Program-made: the position numbers and the translations under genes
Shown here: piece after piece, positions 1-11,981 of the stretch
How the letters are laid out: every line of letters begins with the position of its first letter
How positions within the stretch are numbered: position 1 is the first letter of the stretch
Notes under the pieces: model-generated
Seen by the model: the letters and a program-made list of their open reading frames with translations, nothing else
Databases searched by the model: none
Told to the model about the DNA's origin: nothing
Source: Penicillium oxalicum
Taxonomy: Eukaryota; Ascomycota; Eurotiomycetes; Eurotiales; Aspergillaceae
NCBI RefSeq assembly: GCF_001723175.1
Contig: NC_064656.1
Coordinates: 186,001-250,000 of the forward strand
DNA: 64,000 nt
Direction of reading: 5' to 3'

Positions 1-2693
1 CTGCGAGAGATATCATGGAGTTGAACATACTTGGCAAATGCGCGCGACAATGCCTTCTTGCAGCTAACTTTTTGGCTGCCAATGAAGGACTCAACCGTGA
101 CCGCAATCGCACGGTCAATGTCTTGAGAGGAACAATATTCAGAAAGACGCATCTTGCAGAAAGCCTCGGCAATACGCATGATGGCTTCCAGATGACGGAC
201 CTAGATAAAACTTATTAATGTCTTCTTATCCCCAGCAGGTCGGCACGTAGATGAGACTTACGGTAATTGGATAAGCACCAGTAGCCAAGGACTCACGGCG
301 CATGTCTGCAAACAGACGAGCGACCTTGTCTTGATCGATCTGATACAGCTTGGGGTGGCATCGCTCCCGGGCATACAGGATGTACTTTCGGAGCAATTCC
401 TGGGGGATCTCGCCCTCCTTCTCTTCATCAGCCTGCTTCTGCTCAGCCGCCCGTCGCTCAAGCTCTTCCTGGGTGGGTGGCAGACGACGACCATCTCGGT
501 CAATCCGGTAGCCCTCGGCATCGATGAGGTGTCCGTACGTATCAACCAAATCACCCTGGTCGTTACGAAGAGGCTTGGCTGGGTTGGCACGGTGGTGTGA
601 CTCAACCACAAAGTTTGCCAAGCGTTCATCTTCGGCGGGCTCGACGAGATCACGGACCACGCACAGGATGTCAAAACGAGACAAGATGGGGTCGGTCAAC
701 TCAACGTTCTCGGAGAAAGACTTGGTGCTGTTGTAGCGACCTCCAATGGGGTTTGCAGCAGCGACGACCGCACAGCGAGCCTGCAGCGTGGTAACAATAC
801 CGGCTTTGGAGATAGAGATTGTCTGTTGTTCCATAGCTTCGTGAATCGATGTTCGATCCTGATCATTCATCTTGTCGAATTCGTCGATCAGACAAGTTCC
901 ACGATCGGCCAACACCAATGCACCGCCCTCGAGGGTCCATTCACTGGTCAGAGGATCACGGCGAACACTCGCAGTCAAACCGACAGCGCTAGCACCTTGA
1001 CCAGTGGCAAAGACAGCACGATGGGCAGATTTCTCGACGTACTTGAGCACCTGGGACTTGGCGGTACCTGGATCTCCAAGGAGCAGAACATTAATGTCAC
1101 CTCGAATGGACATCTTGCCTTGGGCCTGTTTACTGACACCCCCGAAAAGAGAAAGAGCAACCGCAGTCTTGACATCCTGGTGACCATAGATACTGGGTGC
1201 AATCGAGCGAACAATTTTATCCACGATCTCAGGATCCCGCGAGAGCGCACGAATTTCACGTTCGTCTTCTTCCGTGAGATTGAAGCCCGCCAGCTGGTCA
1301 TGGGACTTGACGACATGGTTAGCCTCAATGACGGTAGCAAACACGGGGAATCCGTTCTTGTTGTTCAGCTGCGCATCGTAACTGTTGCGGTAAATGCCAG
1401 TGACTTCCACCTCGTCACCGGGCTTGGCGGAGTCGATCAAATCAGCCAAGAGAACAACCTCACGCTGGCGAGGGAGACGCCCAGCCGGCACGGAGCCCGG
1501 AGACTCCTGGAGGGTCAATTTCTGGTAGTTGCGGTAAACGGTCTTCTCAGAGTTGACAGTGAACGGGCCACGAGACTGGCAATTTTGACAGAATGAGATC
1601 TTGACCTCGGTGTTGGCCTCCTGTTGGAAAGGTCCCAATGTAATACCACACTTCTGGCAAAGGAACATGATGAAGTTCAGTTGCGGGAAGACGCCAGTGC
1701 GGCGAGTGACCACGCCACTGACGCGAACCAAGCAGTTCAGGTGAGACTGGCGCAGTTGCCGCAGGGTGTAAATGATGGGCACGTCGGTAATCCGCACATG
1801 AATCTCGTTGTGAATGTCGTGGTATTGGGGATAGTGGAACAAAGTGACGTCGAGAGCTACTTGGTCGAAGACTTTGAGGACTTCGGTGGGCTCGTTGGCG
1901 AGGAAGTACGATAGGGCGGCTTTGGTCTCACTCAGGTGCGCGTAGGATACCTCGAGCGAAGCAGAGTTGACTTCACCAAGAGTCTTGATCCGGTTGCCGT
2001 AGACGGATTGTCCCGAAGGATCGATGAACTCTGTGAGGAATGCCTTGAACTCTCGGTAAATGGATCGGAGGACTTGGGGCTGGGTGACCCAATCTGTGAT
2101 GTTCGAGGCCTTGACATCAGCCAGTTCCTCCAGAGACAGCTCCTCCATACCCTCGTCGGCCATGTCGATGTCCTCTCGGTCTTCGTCGTAGTGATGGCGA
2201 CGACGACGGGGTTGGCGTGACAAGTCCAGATCCATATCATCATCATCCTGAAGGAAAGCGGCGGGCATGCGGCGTCGGCGAGCCAATTCACGATCTCTCT
2301 TGTTCAGCCGAGCATCCAAAGCCCGACGGGCTGAGGCGTCCAATTCCTCATGCTCTCCGTCATCATCAATGTATGCCTCGTTGACGTAGTGATCGTCCTC
2401 CGCGGCGCGGTAATCCCGTTCATAATTATCGCCGAACAAATCGATGCCATCTTCATCCTCAGCCAACTCATCCACGTCGTCAATGTCAGGGATCATCTCA
2501 ATCTCTTCCTCGTCATCATCCTCGGCATCATCAAAGGGGGGCATAGGTGGAGGTGATGACGCCAAAGCAGCAGCTGTTCATGATCGGTCAGTTTACCAAA
2601 TGCGCCCGCAGGGATCTTTTTAACACCCTCTCGTCAGTCTGGCAAATTGGATCACATACGGCTAGAAGGAGGTAATTGACCCGGTGAGGACAT
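1..2693 (-). CDS. mcm2: DNA replication licensing factor Mcm2 (3' end beyond the window)
   Basis: Subunit of the MCM2-7 replicative helicase, which is loaded at origins in G1 and unwinds DNA in S phase in the nucleus. Exons read as 2693-2660, 2573-262 and 200 to the edge. Introns 2659-2574 and 261-201 have GTATGT and GTAAGT donors and keep the frame. The start at 2693 (MSSPGQLPPSS) precedes a very acidic N-terminus, as expected for Mcm2. A C4 zinc finger (CQKC, then CQNC) lies near residues 314-344, Walker A GDPGTAKS near 509, Walker B LIDEFDKM near 572 and the arginine-finger SRFD near 639. Exon 3 gives the conserved helical C-terminus (VRHLEAIMRIAEAF). At position 30 a GTATGT follows the codons for AFA, so another intron may begin there and the last residues lie outside. 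ACGCGT boxes upstream suggest MBF control. Identity is near certain; only the C-terminal end is open. Confidence 0.97.
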
Positions 2694-3037
2694 GTCCTCT
2701 GGCTCTCGGTCACGCTTTCGAGTATTTAATCTCGGGCCGCGGTTTGCGGCCGAGTCGCTGGGCTGGAGGGGACTAAGCATGGGTGTCAGTTGAGTTGCTT
2801 GAAAGAGACCAAAACTCTTGTCAACAAAGAGTCTTCGGGGGAGACTGACTCCATGTTGTGTGTATATTTGTTTATCACTCAATCAACCAAATTATGGGGG
2901 GTTGGATTGAGGCGATAAGAAGGAGGAAGGGGGAAGGGTGAGGGGTGGATAGAATGAAGAAAGCTTGTGAAATTCTCGCGGGCGCTCAAAGGAGGAGTAA
3001 GGAGAGGAGCACTCGAGGCGGGAAAAGCACGGACCCG

Positions 3038-3043
3038 ACGCGT
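3038..3043. promoter_or_regulatory. MluI cell-cycle box ACGCGT, site 1
   Basis: Perfect ACGCGT in the context CGACGCGTCG, about 345 bp upstream of the mcm2 start. MCB is the known binding site of MBF (Mbp1/Swi6) at G1/S genes. Function here is inferred from sequence and position. Confidence 0.55.
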
Positions 3044-3070
3044 CGTAGCGGCCTAAAAAGGCAAAATTTG

Positions 3071-3076
3071 ACGCGT
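3071..3076. promoter_or_regulatory. MluI cell-cycle box ACGCGT, site 2
   Basis: Second perfect ACGCGT (TTGACGCGTCGCG), 33 bp from the first. Paired, closely spaced MCBs are typical of MBF-controlled replication genes in yeasts. Confidence 0.55.
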
Positions 3077-3579
3077 CGCGTGTGTGGGCTTATTCAATTA
3101 GGCCCCGATTAGGACTAGTTTGGGGAAGCTCCGTCGACGATAATGAGTTAACGGCCCAAGCATCGAGTGCAAGACGATCTACTTGAGGGCCTAGATGGGC
3201 CTCCACGTCTACAAAGAAGTGGGTCACGCATTTCATGCAGACAAACAGCGATCTAAAGGTCAAAGTGAAAAGTCACTGGCGCAATAGAAAGTAACGTGAT
3301 GTAGTGAAGTCGTGAGGTGACCTGGTGTGATAGTTTGCTGGTCGAAGATGTGTCGTCGCGCTCGTCGGAATCCTTCTTTCTGGCTATAGATAAGAGTACG
3401 ATCTGAAGGACATATACTTAGTACAAATTTATTATACACAACAGCTTTCCTCTATTTATCCCTTCTTTATTTGACCTCACAATTATATCCTAATTTCCAT
3501 AAGAGCCGACTAAGAGACTGCATAATGATCGCTGAGGTCAGATCTTACACCGCCCGCGTCGCGAGATTACCGCAGCGGA

Positions 3580-3585
3580 ACGCGT
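3580..3585. promoter_or_regulatory. MluI cell-cycle box ACGCGT, site 3
   Basis: Third ACGCGT, about 118 bp upstream of the UBR-box gene start and about 890 bp from mcm2. A single copy, so weaker evidence than the pair near mcm2. Confidence 0.35.
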
Positions 3586-3702
3586 TTCTACGCCTCTGCG
3601 CTTTAGACACTTTACTTATAGCAAACAGTGTTGTTCAACTACTTGACTATCATCACCGAGCCTGCTTTCTTCGTACGCAGTGGAAGTGTACTCTGATTCG
3701 TG

Positions 3703-5536
3703 ATGGACCCCACCGAGACGACATTTCCGAAAACCGAAGTCACTCGTCGTGAGAGCCTCGGTTCGCATAATTCTCAGACCGCGAAAGAGTATGTACTTTT
3801 TATTCTTAACCCTCCTCAACGTGATATGAATCTGATAGATCATTCATTCTAGATTTATTGATTCCCAGATCCGTCTTGAAGCTGATGCTCGAGAGATTCT
3901 CCCTTACGTGAGTTCTTTGACGCGGCAACGGGCCATTCTTACAACTACTGACCACGATCACCCCGCCAGTCTTTTGATTCTTGCACCTACGAATTAGGCC
4001 CCCTCCGTCAAAGCTTGTTTGCTTGTCTGACTTGCAATCCGCCTCCGACCAAGCCTGAGGATGAATATACCCCGGCCGCCGTGTGCTATTCCTGCTCTAT
4101 CGCATGCCATGGCGAGCATACTCTAGTCGAACTCTTCAACAAGCGCAACTTCGTCTGCGACTGTGGAACAACCCGCATGCCTTCTACCTCTCCCTGCACT
4201 TTGCGCGATGACCCTAAAACCGGCCGAAAGGGTGTCCACTCTCAAAAAGCGGCTCCTGGAAATAAGTACAACCACAATTTCAAGAATCAATTCTGCGGCT
4301 GTCGGGAAAAGTATGATCCATTCCAAGAGAAGGGAACGATGTTTCAATGTCTTGGTCTGGGGAATGTCGACACTGGCGGCTGTGGTGAGGATTGGTGGCA
4401 TCCCGAGTGTCTAATTGGTTTGCCGCGCGACTGGCACAAGCAGCTCCAGCATAAGAAGACCACGGCTTTGGGTAGCACTGATGGTACTGGGGATGATGCA
4501 GTCGATGATGCGGCCGAGGAGGAAGAGATGCCACTCCCTCCCGGATTCCCCGCTGAAGACGACTTTGAGCAATTTATCTGCTACAAGTGTGTCGACTCGG
4601 TACCATGGCTCAAGCAATATGCAGGGACCCCGGGCTTCCTGCCAGCAGTCTATTACAACAGTGGAATGGATGGCCCTGCAGAAGAAGTGCAAGTGACATC
4701 AGATGCTACCAAGGCCTCTAATCAGGAAGAGACCAACTCAAGGAAGCGCAAGGCCGATGACGATGAGCCAGAGACAAGGGAGCCCGCTGCAAAGAAGCCT
4801 CGAGAGGCCGAACAGCACGCAAATGAGGCCACTAAAACGGAAACCACCGAAGTGCCCGCCAAGGATGGCCAGCAATCGTCTGCCGTCTCAAAGGCAACCT
4901 CCCCTGTTCAATCGGCGGAATCTTCCCCTTTGACTAATAACAACCAGGCTGGGGCGTCAGACTCGGCCCATTCCAAGCCCAAGCACGCCCTCCTTCCAAC
5001 TTCTCCCCCGAAAGCTTCCTTCTCTCTCTTCCTCCTCGATAACTTCCAAGACAACCTATGTCGCTGTGCGGAGTGTTTCCCCAAACTAGCGCCCTTCCCG
5101 CAACTTCGCGAAGAAGAAGAAACCTACGAACCACCCTTGTCAGACGATGGCGAGAACGGTAACGGAAATGGCGCCCGCAGCACAGGGACGGGTAGCTTAC
5201 TCGAGCGTGGTGAAGCCGCTTTGAGTAATATTGACCGTGTGCGGGCTATCGAGGGGGCTATGATCTACAACCATCTTCGCGACAAGGTGAAAGATTTCCT
5301 CAAGCCGTTTGCTGAGAGTGGCCAGGCTGTCAGCGCCGAGGATATCAAGGGTTATTTTGAGAAGCTGCGAGGTGATGAGCAGGGTATTAAAGACGCAGCC
5401 AAACAGGCTTCTACTATGGAAGAAGGCGGTGGTGGCGGTGGGCAGGATCACCGTGACGAGCAGAGTAGTGAGTCTCCTGACCTTGCTAACCCATTTTATC
5501 TTTCTTGTGCTCTCTAACCCCGTTCCAGGCCACTAG
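3703..5536 (+). CDS. UBR-box/PHD-finger protein of the Mlo2/UBR7 family
   Basis: Predicted 548 aa, exons 3703-3788, 3853-3907, 3970-5467 and 5529-5536. The last intron has GTGAGT and TGCTAAC and leaves only the codons Ser-His-stop in exon 4. Residues about 60-140 form a Cys/His-rich UBR box (FACLTCN, CYSCSIACHGEH, FVCDCGT). A PHD-like region follows, with CGCR, GEDWWHPECL and ICYKCV. The middle is low-complexity and rich in Lys, Glu, Pro and Ser, and a conserved block (LFLLDNFQDNLCRC) comes before an acidic tail. UBR7 is reported as a probable E3 ubiquitin ligase acting on histone H2B in animals, and fission-yeast mlo2 is linked to chromosome segregation and stress. Substrate here is unknown. 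Divergent from mcm2. Confidence 0.9.
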
Positions 5537-5947
5537 ACCGCGAATTTACCAAGTCTGGAGTCGCGTAGATGATGATTGTATTTATATTGGCCCAATCACG
5601 GTGCTGGGATGACACTTTGAGTGGAATCTCGAAGCACTTGCAGTTGGGCAATCCTCAGGTCGAACTGGAGCAGTTCGACGTTATGACCATGAAATTGGGA
5701 CAGGCACAGTTCCAATAAGGGCAATCTTTACACGGGAATACGCAACTGGCGCACTCATGGGCATAAAATGAATTCAATTTGCAAAAGTATGAAATGGTAT
5801 CTCGCGCTGGAAAATTTAGGGTTAAAGAAACAGGGCACAATCTTGCGAAGAGGCCGAAAGAAATGTCCAAAAGGGGGCCGTTGGTTCATGTAGGAACGGT
5901 AGAGGGGGAGGCGAGTGGAAGTAGTCGACTCCGGCTCAGAAGACAGA
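5537..5947. other. Convergent 3' intergenic region
   Basis: 411 bp between the 3' ends of the UBR-box gene and ssn3. It presumably carries both 3' UTRs and poly(A) sites. Nothing else recognisable. Confidence 0.5.
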
Positions 5948-7616
5948 TCACTCCTTCAGTCGCTTCGTGGCTCGCAGGAGAGAGTCATCCGGAAGACCGC
6001 TGCGTTTCGTACCGGGTAAGCTACCGGAGCGAATGTCCGCATCGTCTTGTGTGACGCGACGATGGGGATACTTGTGTTCAATGCCACTGAAGCAATCCCC
6101 GCTGATTGGGCCGCCGTTGGCGAAATACGGATGTTCCAGAGCTTCCTGGGCGGTGATACGTTTCGTGGGATCATATTCAAGCATGCGTGAAAGAAGGTCA
6201 AATCCATCTGCGCCCGGCGTTCCAGCCTTTGAGGTCGACGAGTATCCGCCGTTTTTGAGGCAGGTTTGATACCAGCTCTCAAGGCTGTGCCCGCGGTGGA
6301 AATGGGTTGGTTGGCGATGGAGGGCTAATGACTGCAACTGGTTGTACTCTGGCATGGCCACTAGACCGGGCCATGCTTCTTTCCGGGGCAGGCCGAGGAT
6401 CTCCACGATCTTCATCATCTGATTGCGTTGGAAGGGCACAGTCTTCTTACTGTCCATCTTGGCTTCTTCACCTTTGAAGATTGGACGCAATGACAGGAGT
6501 TCTGCGAAGATACAGCCTACCGCCCACATGTCGACGGCGGGTGTGTAGTGGCGGCTCCCCAGAAGCAGCTCCGGCGCACGGTACCATATCGTCACGACCA
6601 CTTTATCGCCCGAGAAGAGAGAGTTGAGCGGTTTGTAGAACAATCGAGCAAGGCCCAAGTCGCCTATTCGGATGGCGCCGCTGGAAGTCACCAAGATGTT
6701 TGCAGGCTTGAGATCCCGATGCAAGACCCAGTTGGTGTGCAGATAGAGTAAGCCGTTGAGCAATTGAAAGAGGATGGATCGTATCATAGTGGCTGGGATT
6801 GCATGTCGCTGGGGCTGCGTGTGGTGATGAATGATCTGTAGCAGATCGTGCTCTGTGTACTCGAATACCATGAAGATGCATTTGTCTTCCAGGATGATCT
6901 CCTCCAGCTGGACTACGTTGGCGTGTGATAGCTCGGTGCATAGAGCCATTTCACGGATCGCGGACTGGGACAGCCCCGTGTATTGGATCGTTTCGCCTTC
7001 CTTGTCTGGCTTGAATCTTGATAGAATGGCAGTTTTAGTTTCCGAGACATCGCCCGTCGTCAGACGTGATGGGGCCGCATGGAGCGATCCTCGCGCACGT
7101 ACTTTTTAATGGCAAACACTCCCTCCTTGCCGTGCTGGCCGGTCGCTTTGTATACCCGACCATATGTACCACTGCTGATGAAGCCTACAATGCGATATCG
7201 GTCGCGCACTCGTACTTTGGTGGTATAGCCGGCGGTCCGGCGAGCGTCGAGTGCCTCTGTTGATGGTATCAGAAGTCGTCAGCCCCGGAACGCACACGGT
7301 GAGGCCTTTGAGACCAAGTTCCCCCAGCGAGAGAATGAGGACTTAAGGAGGATGACGAGTGGGACACGAAAGGAAAGATACAAGTCAAAGAGAGTGAACG
7401 AAGTTCCATGAAAAGCCACTGAGACCATGATCAGAGGATAGGCAAAAGGCCTGCTTGGGAGGGGGCCATCCTCCTCTTTGACAAGTTCCTCGTTCTCGGT
7501 GGACCAACCCTCACGGTCTCGAAAGACACACAGGCTCATTGCAAGCAGGAGAAAGCATTACCCCGAGGATAGAAGCCTCCAGCAGAATTGTGGAAGGGAA
7601 AGTTTTTCCCAAACAT
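5948..7616 (-). CDS. ssn3: Mediator kinase Cdk8/Ssn3 (Srb10)
   Basis: Cyclin-C-dependent kinase of the Mediator CDK module, which phosphorylates the RNA polymerase II CTD and transcription factors in the nucleus. Predicted 425 aa, exons 7616-7562, 7256-7103 and 7016-5948. Intron 7561-7257 is long (305 nt); intron 7102-7017 is 86 nt. The start is chosen for the conserved fungal beginning MFGKNFPF. Visible motifs: glycine loop GFISSGTYGRVYKA near 45-58, the lysine in FAIKK near 68, the cyclin-binding helix SQSAIREM near 86, HRDLKPAN near 168, DLG near 188 and WYRAPELLLG. The DLG in place of DFG is usual for fungal Ssn3. The C-terminus ends ATKRLKE, as in Eurotiales. An upstream exon could extend the protein by 44 residues (see findings). 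Confidence 0.96.
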
Positions 7617-8927
7617 CGCGCAGATCAACAGAAGGTAGAGCAGAGACGCTGCAAATCACGTTTCATGTAACGGACGACGATCGAAAGAGGTCAGGGATGT
7701 AAGAGTATATGATCATTACCATCGACGGTGGCCTGGAGACTCCGCTTGAGGGTTTGGCCGACGGTCTTGGTTCGTGCAGGAATCGAACCGGACGAGGAAG
7801 GTGGATTCGTCAGACTCATCGGAAGCTCTAACTTTCCATTCGAAGACCGTAGTGAGGGGGTGGGAGGCAAGGACCACCTGGACAAGCAATTGGCGTTGCG
7901 AGATGAATGGCAGCTTAAGACGTTGCGGACTGCGGAGATGCGATTATCCGAGTTGGAAGAGGTTCGGGCAAAATGGACCCGCGCAGTCGTGAGTCTTCAG
8001 TCTCTCCGCGTCTCTGAGTCTCCGAGTCTGTCGACTGTCCGCCTTGCTTCAGGCGGGGGGACAGGAGGCGGGGGCCAGGCTCCGGGGACTATGCGCCTTA
8101 GTCAGCACCATCTGGACCCGTCACACTCAGGAGCCTGGCCTCAGGCTGGTCGGGCAATGTACATCGTGGCCGGCAGCCCCCCGGACTGAACTGAACTGAA
8201 CTGGAGTCGTGTCAGTACTTTGCTGGAGCGCAGCCGCACCTGCAAGTGATCGATCACCTCAGGCCAGACTGGGGCAGCCCGAAGATCAAAAAGAAAGTCA
8301 CAGCTAGCTTTCCCTAAATATCACGACTGTGTTGGTCTTGAAAACCGTAAAGCTGTCGCTAAGAGAGGTATGTGAAGGAGATTGCTGGTCAACGGTGTTG
8401 ATTTTCAGGAGCTGCAATTTGTCGAACGAGTGAACAGTGCAAGTCGCCCAAGTCAGAAATGAAATCAATTTACGCGAAAGATCTCCACCATGACTTAGAA
8501 TTTCTAGTCCCAGAGACACCCCCAACCCGGCAGCAATGAATCAACGTAATGGAGGAGACAAACGGGGTAGTAGGAATGGTTGTGGTAGGCAGGGGCGCAG
8601 CTCCGAAGCGGAGTAAACAGAGCCCGGGAAGTTCGCAGTGACGGAGAATGACTATGTCACGACTTCTTGATCCCTCCCTACCTCGCAACGCGATCGTCAA
8701 GTGAGCTGTGTGTGAACAGTAAAAGAATCACTACCAATAGGGGTGGCCCTCTCTGCTATCCATCAAGCCTCGCAGAGCCTCACGGCAGAAGGGGTGGTTA
8801 AGGTCCCTGACAAGAGCTCCTCCCCTTTCGCTGGCCATTACTCCGCATCCCATCCATACGGAACAGGATAGTGAACGGCACCAGACCTGCCAGAGCTTCT
8901 CCAACCTCCACCTCGGAACACCTCATC
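7617..8927. other. Divergent intergenic region, ssn3 / MFS transporter
   Basis: 1.3 kb with promoters for both flanking genes and the probable ssn3 leader. A 153-codon frame at 7728-8189 (+) lies opposite the ssn3 leader and has no recognised domain. A short ACTGA repeat sits at about 8185-8202. Confidence 0.45.
7649..7819 (-). other. Possible ssn3 leader exon (7819-7720) and intron (7719-7649)
   Basis: On the minus strand an ATG at 7819 opens 33 codons plus one base to 7720. It is followed by GTAATG, a CTGAC-like branch site and TTTGCAG at 7649. Splicing joins it in frame with the ssn3 ATG at 7616 without a stop, through a leucine-rich stretch. This may be a real N-terminal extension, a spliced 5' UTR with an upstream ORF, or chance. 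Not counted in the ssn3 CDS. Confidence 0.3.
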
Positions 8928-10447
8928 ATGGAGGATAATCGACCGCACCAATGGCGGATTACCCCGTACTTGATCTATTGTGTCTTGATCGCAACACTAG
9001 GCCCGCTACAATTTGGTTATCACCTGGTAAGTGCCCCCTTGATCGTCGCGACCGTCAGGGCAAAGTGATATCTGGGATAACATCAGACTAGGCCGAACTC
9101 AATGCACCTCAAGCGGTGATTACCTGTGACAAAAAGAGAATCCATTCGACGTCTGTCGGAGCAAGTCGCTTGCCGCAGTGTATTCCTATGGGCCCTTCCC
9201 AATTTGGCCTCGTCTCATCCATCTATACCCTCGGGGGTCTCGTGGGAGCTCTACTAGCCGGTCCTGTAGCAACCAAGTATGGGCGACGAACCGCCCTTTT
9301 TGCAACAACTCTCTTCTTCATTCTCGGTCCGATTGGGGAGACCCTGGCGCCTGCTGTTCCCGTTCTCTCCCTGGGCAGGTTCCTTTCCGGCGTGGGATCA
9401 GGCGCGGCAATCGTCGTTGGTCCGATTTACGTGTCAGAAATTGCACCGCCAGAATCCAAAGGGCTCTTTGGCGCCTTCACACAAATCATGACCAACGTCG
9501 GCATCTTATTAACACAGACCCTGGGCTACTTTTGGAGCCATGACAGCCTGTGGAGGTGGATCCTCGCACTCGCAGGGCTGATCGGTACATTGCAATTCCT
9601 GGGCTTATGGCTGGTCTCTGAGACTCCCACATGGCTCGCTGAACACCGGTCTGCTAGCCAGGCACGCCGAGTATTACAACGGATCCGTGGCCAAAACGCA
9701 GACGTCGAAGCAGAGACCCACTCTTGGAGGGTCTCGAGTGCCCCCGAGGAGGAGTCTCTCTTGGCGTCGTCGGTGACCCCGGCACACGCGCAGAAGGAAG
9801 CAGTGACCATTCTGCAGGCCCTCCGTGATCCATTCTACCGCCCGGCTATCATCGCCGTTATGGGCGTCATGATCGCCCAGCAGTTGACCGGGATCAACAG
9901 CATCATCATGTACAGTGTCTCCTTGCTACAAAGTATTCTGCCGACAACGGCAGCTTTGTTGAGCGTCCTGATCTCCGCCATCAACCTGGTCATGACACTG
10001 GCGTGCTCGCCTTTGCCTGATCGGATTGGTCGCAAGACCTGTCTGCTTATCAGTATCACTGGTATGGGGAGTAGTTCGATTCTGCTGGCTCTAGGGATCT
10101 CCTTGAGCCAGCAGATTGTGTCTGCTATCGCCGCACTCTTGTTCGTAGCATCATTCGCCGTTGGGTTGGGCCCGGTACCCTTTATCTTGGCTTCTGAACT
10201 TGTCGGTCCCGAAGCAGTTGGCGCCGCGCAAAGCTGCGCCCTCGCGGCGAATTGGACAGCGACCTTTGTGGTCGCCCAGTTTTTCCCGATCTTGAATGAT
10301 GCACTTGGTGGGCGCGGCAAGGTGTACTGGGTATTCGCGGCCATGGCGGCCCTTTTGGGTCTCTTCATCTACCGCTGGGTCCCAGAGACCAGAGGCAAAG
10401 CCAACGCTGATGAGGTTTGGGGTCGAACGGACCGCCGAGAGGATTGA
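8928..10447 (+). CDS. MFS sugar transporter (Vps73-like)
   Basis: Plasma-membrane or vacuolar sugar porter of the major facilitator superfamily, predicted 484 aa. Exon 1 is 8928-9026 and exon 2 is 9092-10447; intron 9027-9091 has a GTAAGT donor. The ATG at 8928 gives MEDNRPHQWR and then the first membrane segment, which spans the splice point up to GYHLAELNAP. Family signatures visible: TKYGRRTALF after TM2, GRFLSGVGSGAA, VGPIYVSEIAPPESKG, SETPTWLAEH at the start of the central loop, QQLTGINSIIMYS in TM7, DRIGRK and PETRGKAN at the end. Twelve hydrophobic segments fit the length. The closest named relative I recall is yeast VPS73. Substrate (hexose or other sugar) cannot be told from sequence. 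No pathway genes surround it. Confidence 0.92.
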
Positions 10448-11981
10448 GACTGCTGAGAGGAACTTGGACCGCCTTGGAGGAAACGGCATTTTCCCGCACC
10501 GATGGGGGATGAGCTCCCACTCTGTAGGTGAAGGGCCCTCGGGGCTATGTTGGAAGGCCGAGCAACTGCTCTCAGGAGCACATTCAATATGCATCAAACT
10601 TTTTGAGTTCCAAATCTCGGTTTTTCAATTTTCCGATCCATTTGCAATTCCTGGAATAACGTAGCGATTTGTGCGCCTGGGCCTGAGAATGTTGTTCAAA
10701 GACCTCTTCTCTCCTCTCCTCCCCTCGACTTTTGGTCTTTTTCATGGCCCCAAAGGCGGGGGTGCTGATGCCCATCGGTGCTCAAGAGTGATGTCGAGCT
10801 GCAGTAATTAGACGACCGTTCAAACCTTCAGTTTGAAATTCTCTCATCGAAAAAGAGAGCAATGCAGACATTCGGTGGCGATATTTTACAATGACATATT
10901 CTTGTGATCCGAAATGATTCGTCGCCCTGTGCATATCGAGCGCCACGATGCTGCAAAGACCTTTCACCGGGGAGGCTCTGGCTCAAGGCATCCCAACGGT
11001 AGTTGCTCTAGGACAGTATACATGTAGTACGGCTTGGTGTTTGTACACATGGATGCCCCTTTACAGGCCCAGTAAACTTAGTGTCCAATTCGTGATGCAA
11101 GTGGATGGCCCCCCAACGCAACCTGCCACACGCGCTTCATTTAGGCGACCTGCGGCGTTGCAATCATGCATTATCGAGGCGGATCCCCCTGCACGGTCGC
11201 TGCATTGACTACGTTTTGGTCGAATACGTGGAAGGCAGCGTGTGTTAGATTCTGGTCAGATAGCAAGGTACATATGTACATGTTCAAAGCCTCGTTGTCA
11301 TTAGTCACAGATTGAGTCTCTTTTTCGGCGTGCGGGGCCTGATATTTGGAGGAATGACGCCCTTGTACGTCTTCTGCCCCACTCACTTCCGGTCCCCACG
11401 GGGTGATGCTGAGGGATCAAGTGATGGAAAGACGCGTGATACATGATACGACAGGACTCACGATTCTTGATAGATAAATGCAATATTAAAAGTCATGAGT
11501 CCCTGGTGCATATTTCTCTTCTGGTAATTCTCACGTGTTGGCGCGGAGAGTACAAGCGGACGGGTTTTCCTCGGATCTTTTATTGATCACTGTTCCCAAC
11601 GGACGGGATGATCAACGGGGTTGCATGGGCGTGCAAGTCGTTAGTGGATGTATTCAACTTGAGCGGTGGCTCAGGTTGATTAGTGACGAAATTTGGACCT
11701 TCCATGAATCGTCTCCGTAGGGGGCCCAGGGCTGCTGTTTACCTTCTATCTGGGTGTCGATTCTGAGCACCTGGTTTCCAAGGGGATTGTATGTGTACGC
11801 GACGGGGAGTCTGTTTATATTTTAGATGTACACCACACGCGGATATGAATACCCAGGGAACAGCAATCCATAGTACTTGTATGATCTAATGGCGGTGAGC
11901 CTGGAGACAGGACTTCACCTTATTTATTGCCTGCTGGTTGACTAGGTACTCTGCTCAGACGCCCTTCAACCAACATCCATA
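10448..11981. other. Intergenic region without a convincing gene
   Basis: 1.5 kb between the transporter and the APH-like gene. Short open frames on both strands lack domains or splice structure. A lone ACGCGT is at 11432-11437. Confidence 0.45.

Larger units (their letters stand above)
2694..3702. promoter_or_regulatory. Divergent promoter between mcm2 and the mlo2/UBR7 gene
   Basis: About 1 kb separates two divergently transcribed genes. It holds three perfect MluI cell-cycle boxes (listed separately), two on the mcm2 side and one close to the UBR-box gene. Short open frames here (for example 3471-3752) have no recognisable product and look like chance. Confidence 0.6.

Noticed and set aside
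826..1596. 256-codon plus-strand frame opposite mcm2
   Set aside because: Antisense shadow of the mcm2 coding region.
7728..8189. 153-codon plus-strand frame with a coiled-coil-like part
   Set aside because: Lies opposite the probable ssn3 leader, ends in low-complexity Gly/Ser sequence and has no recognised family; kept only as a remark.
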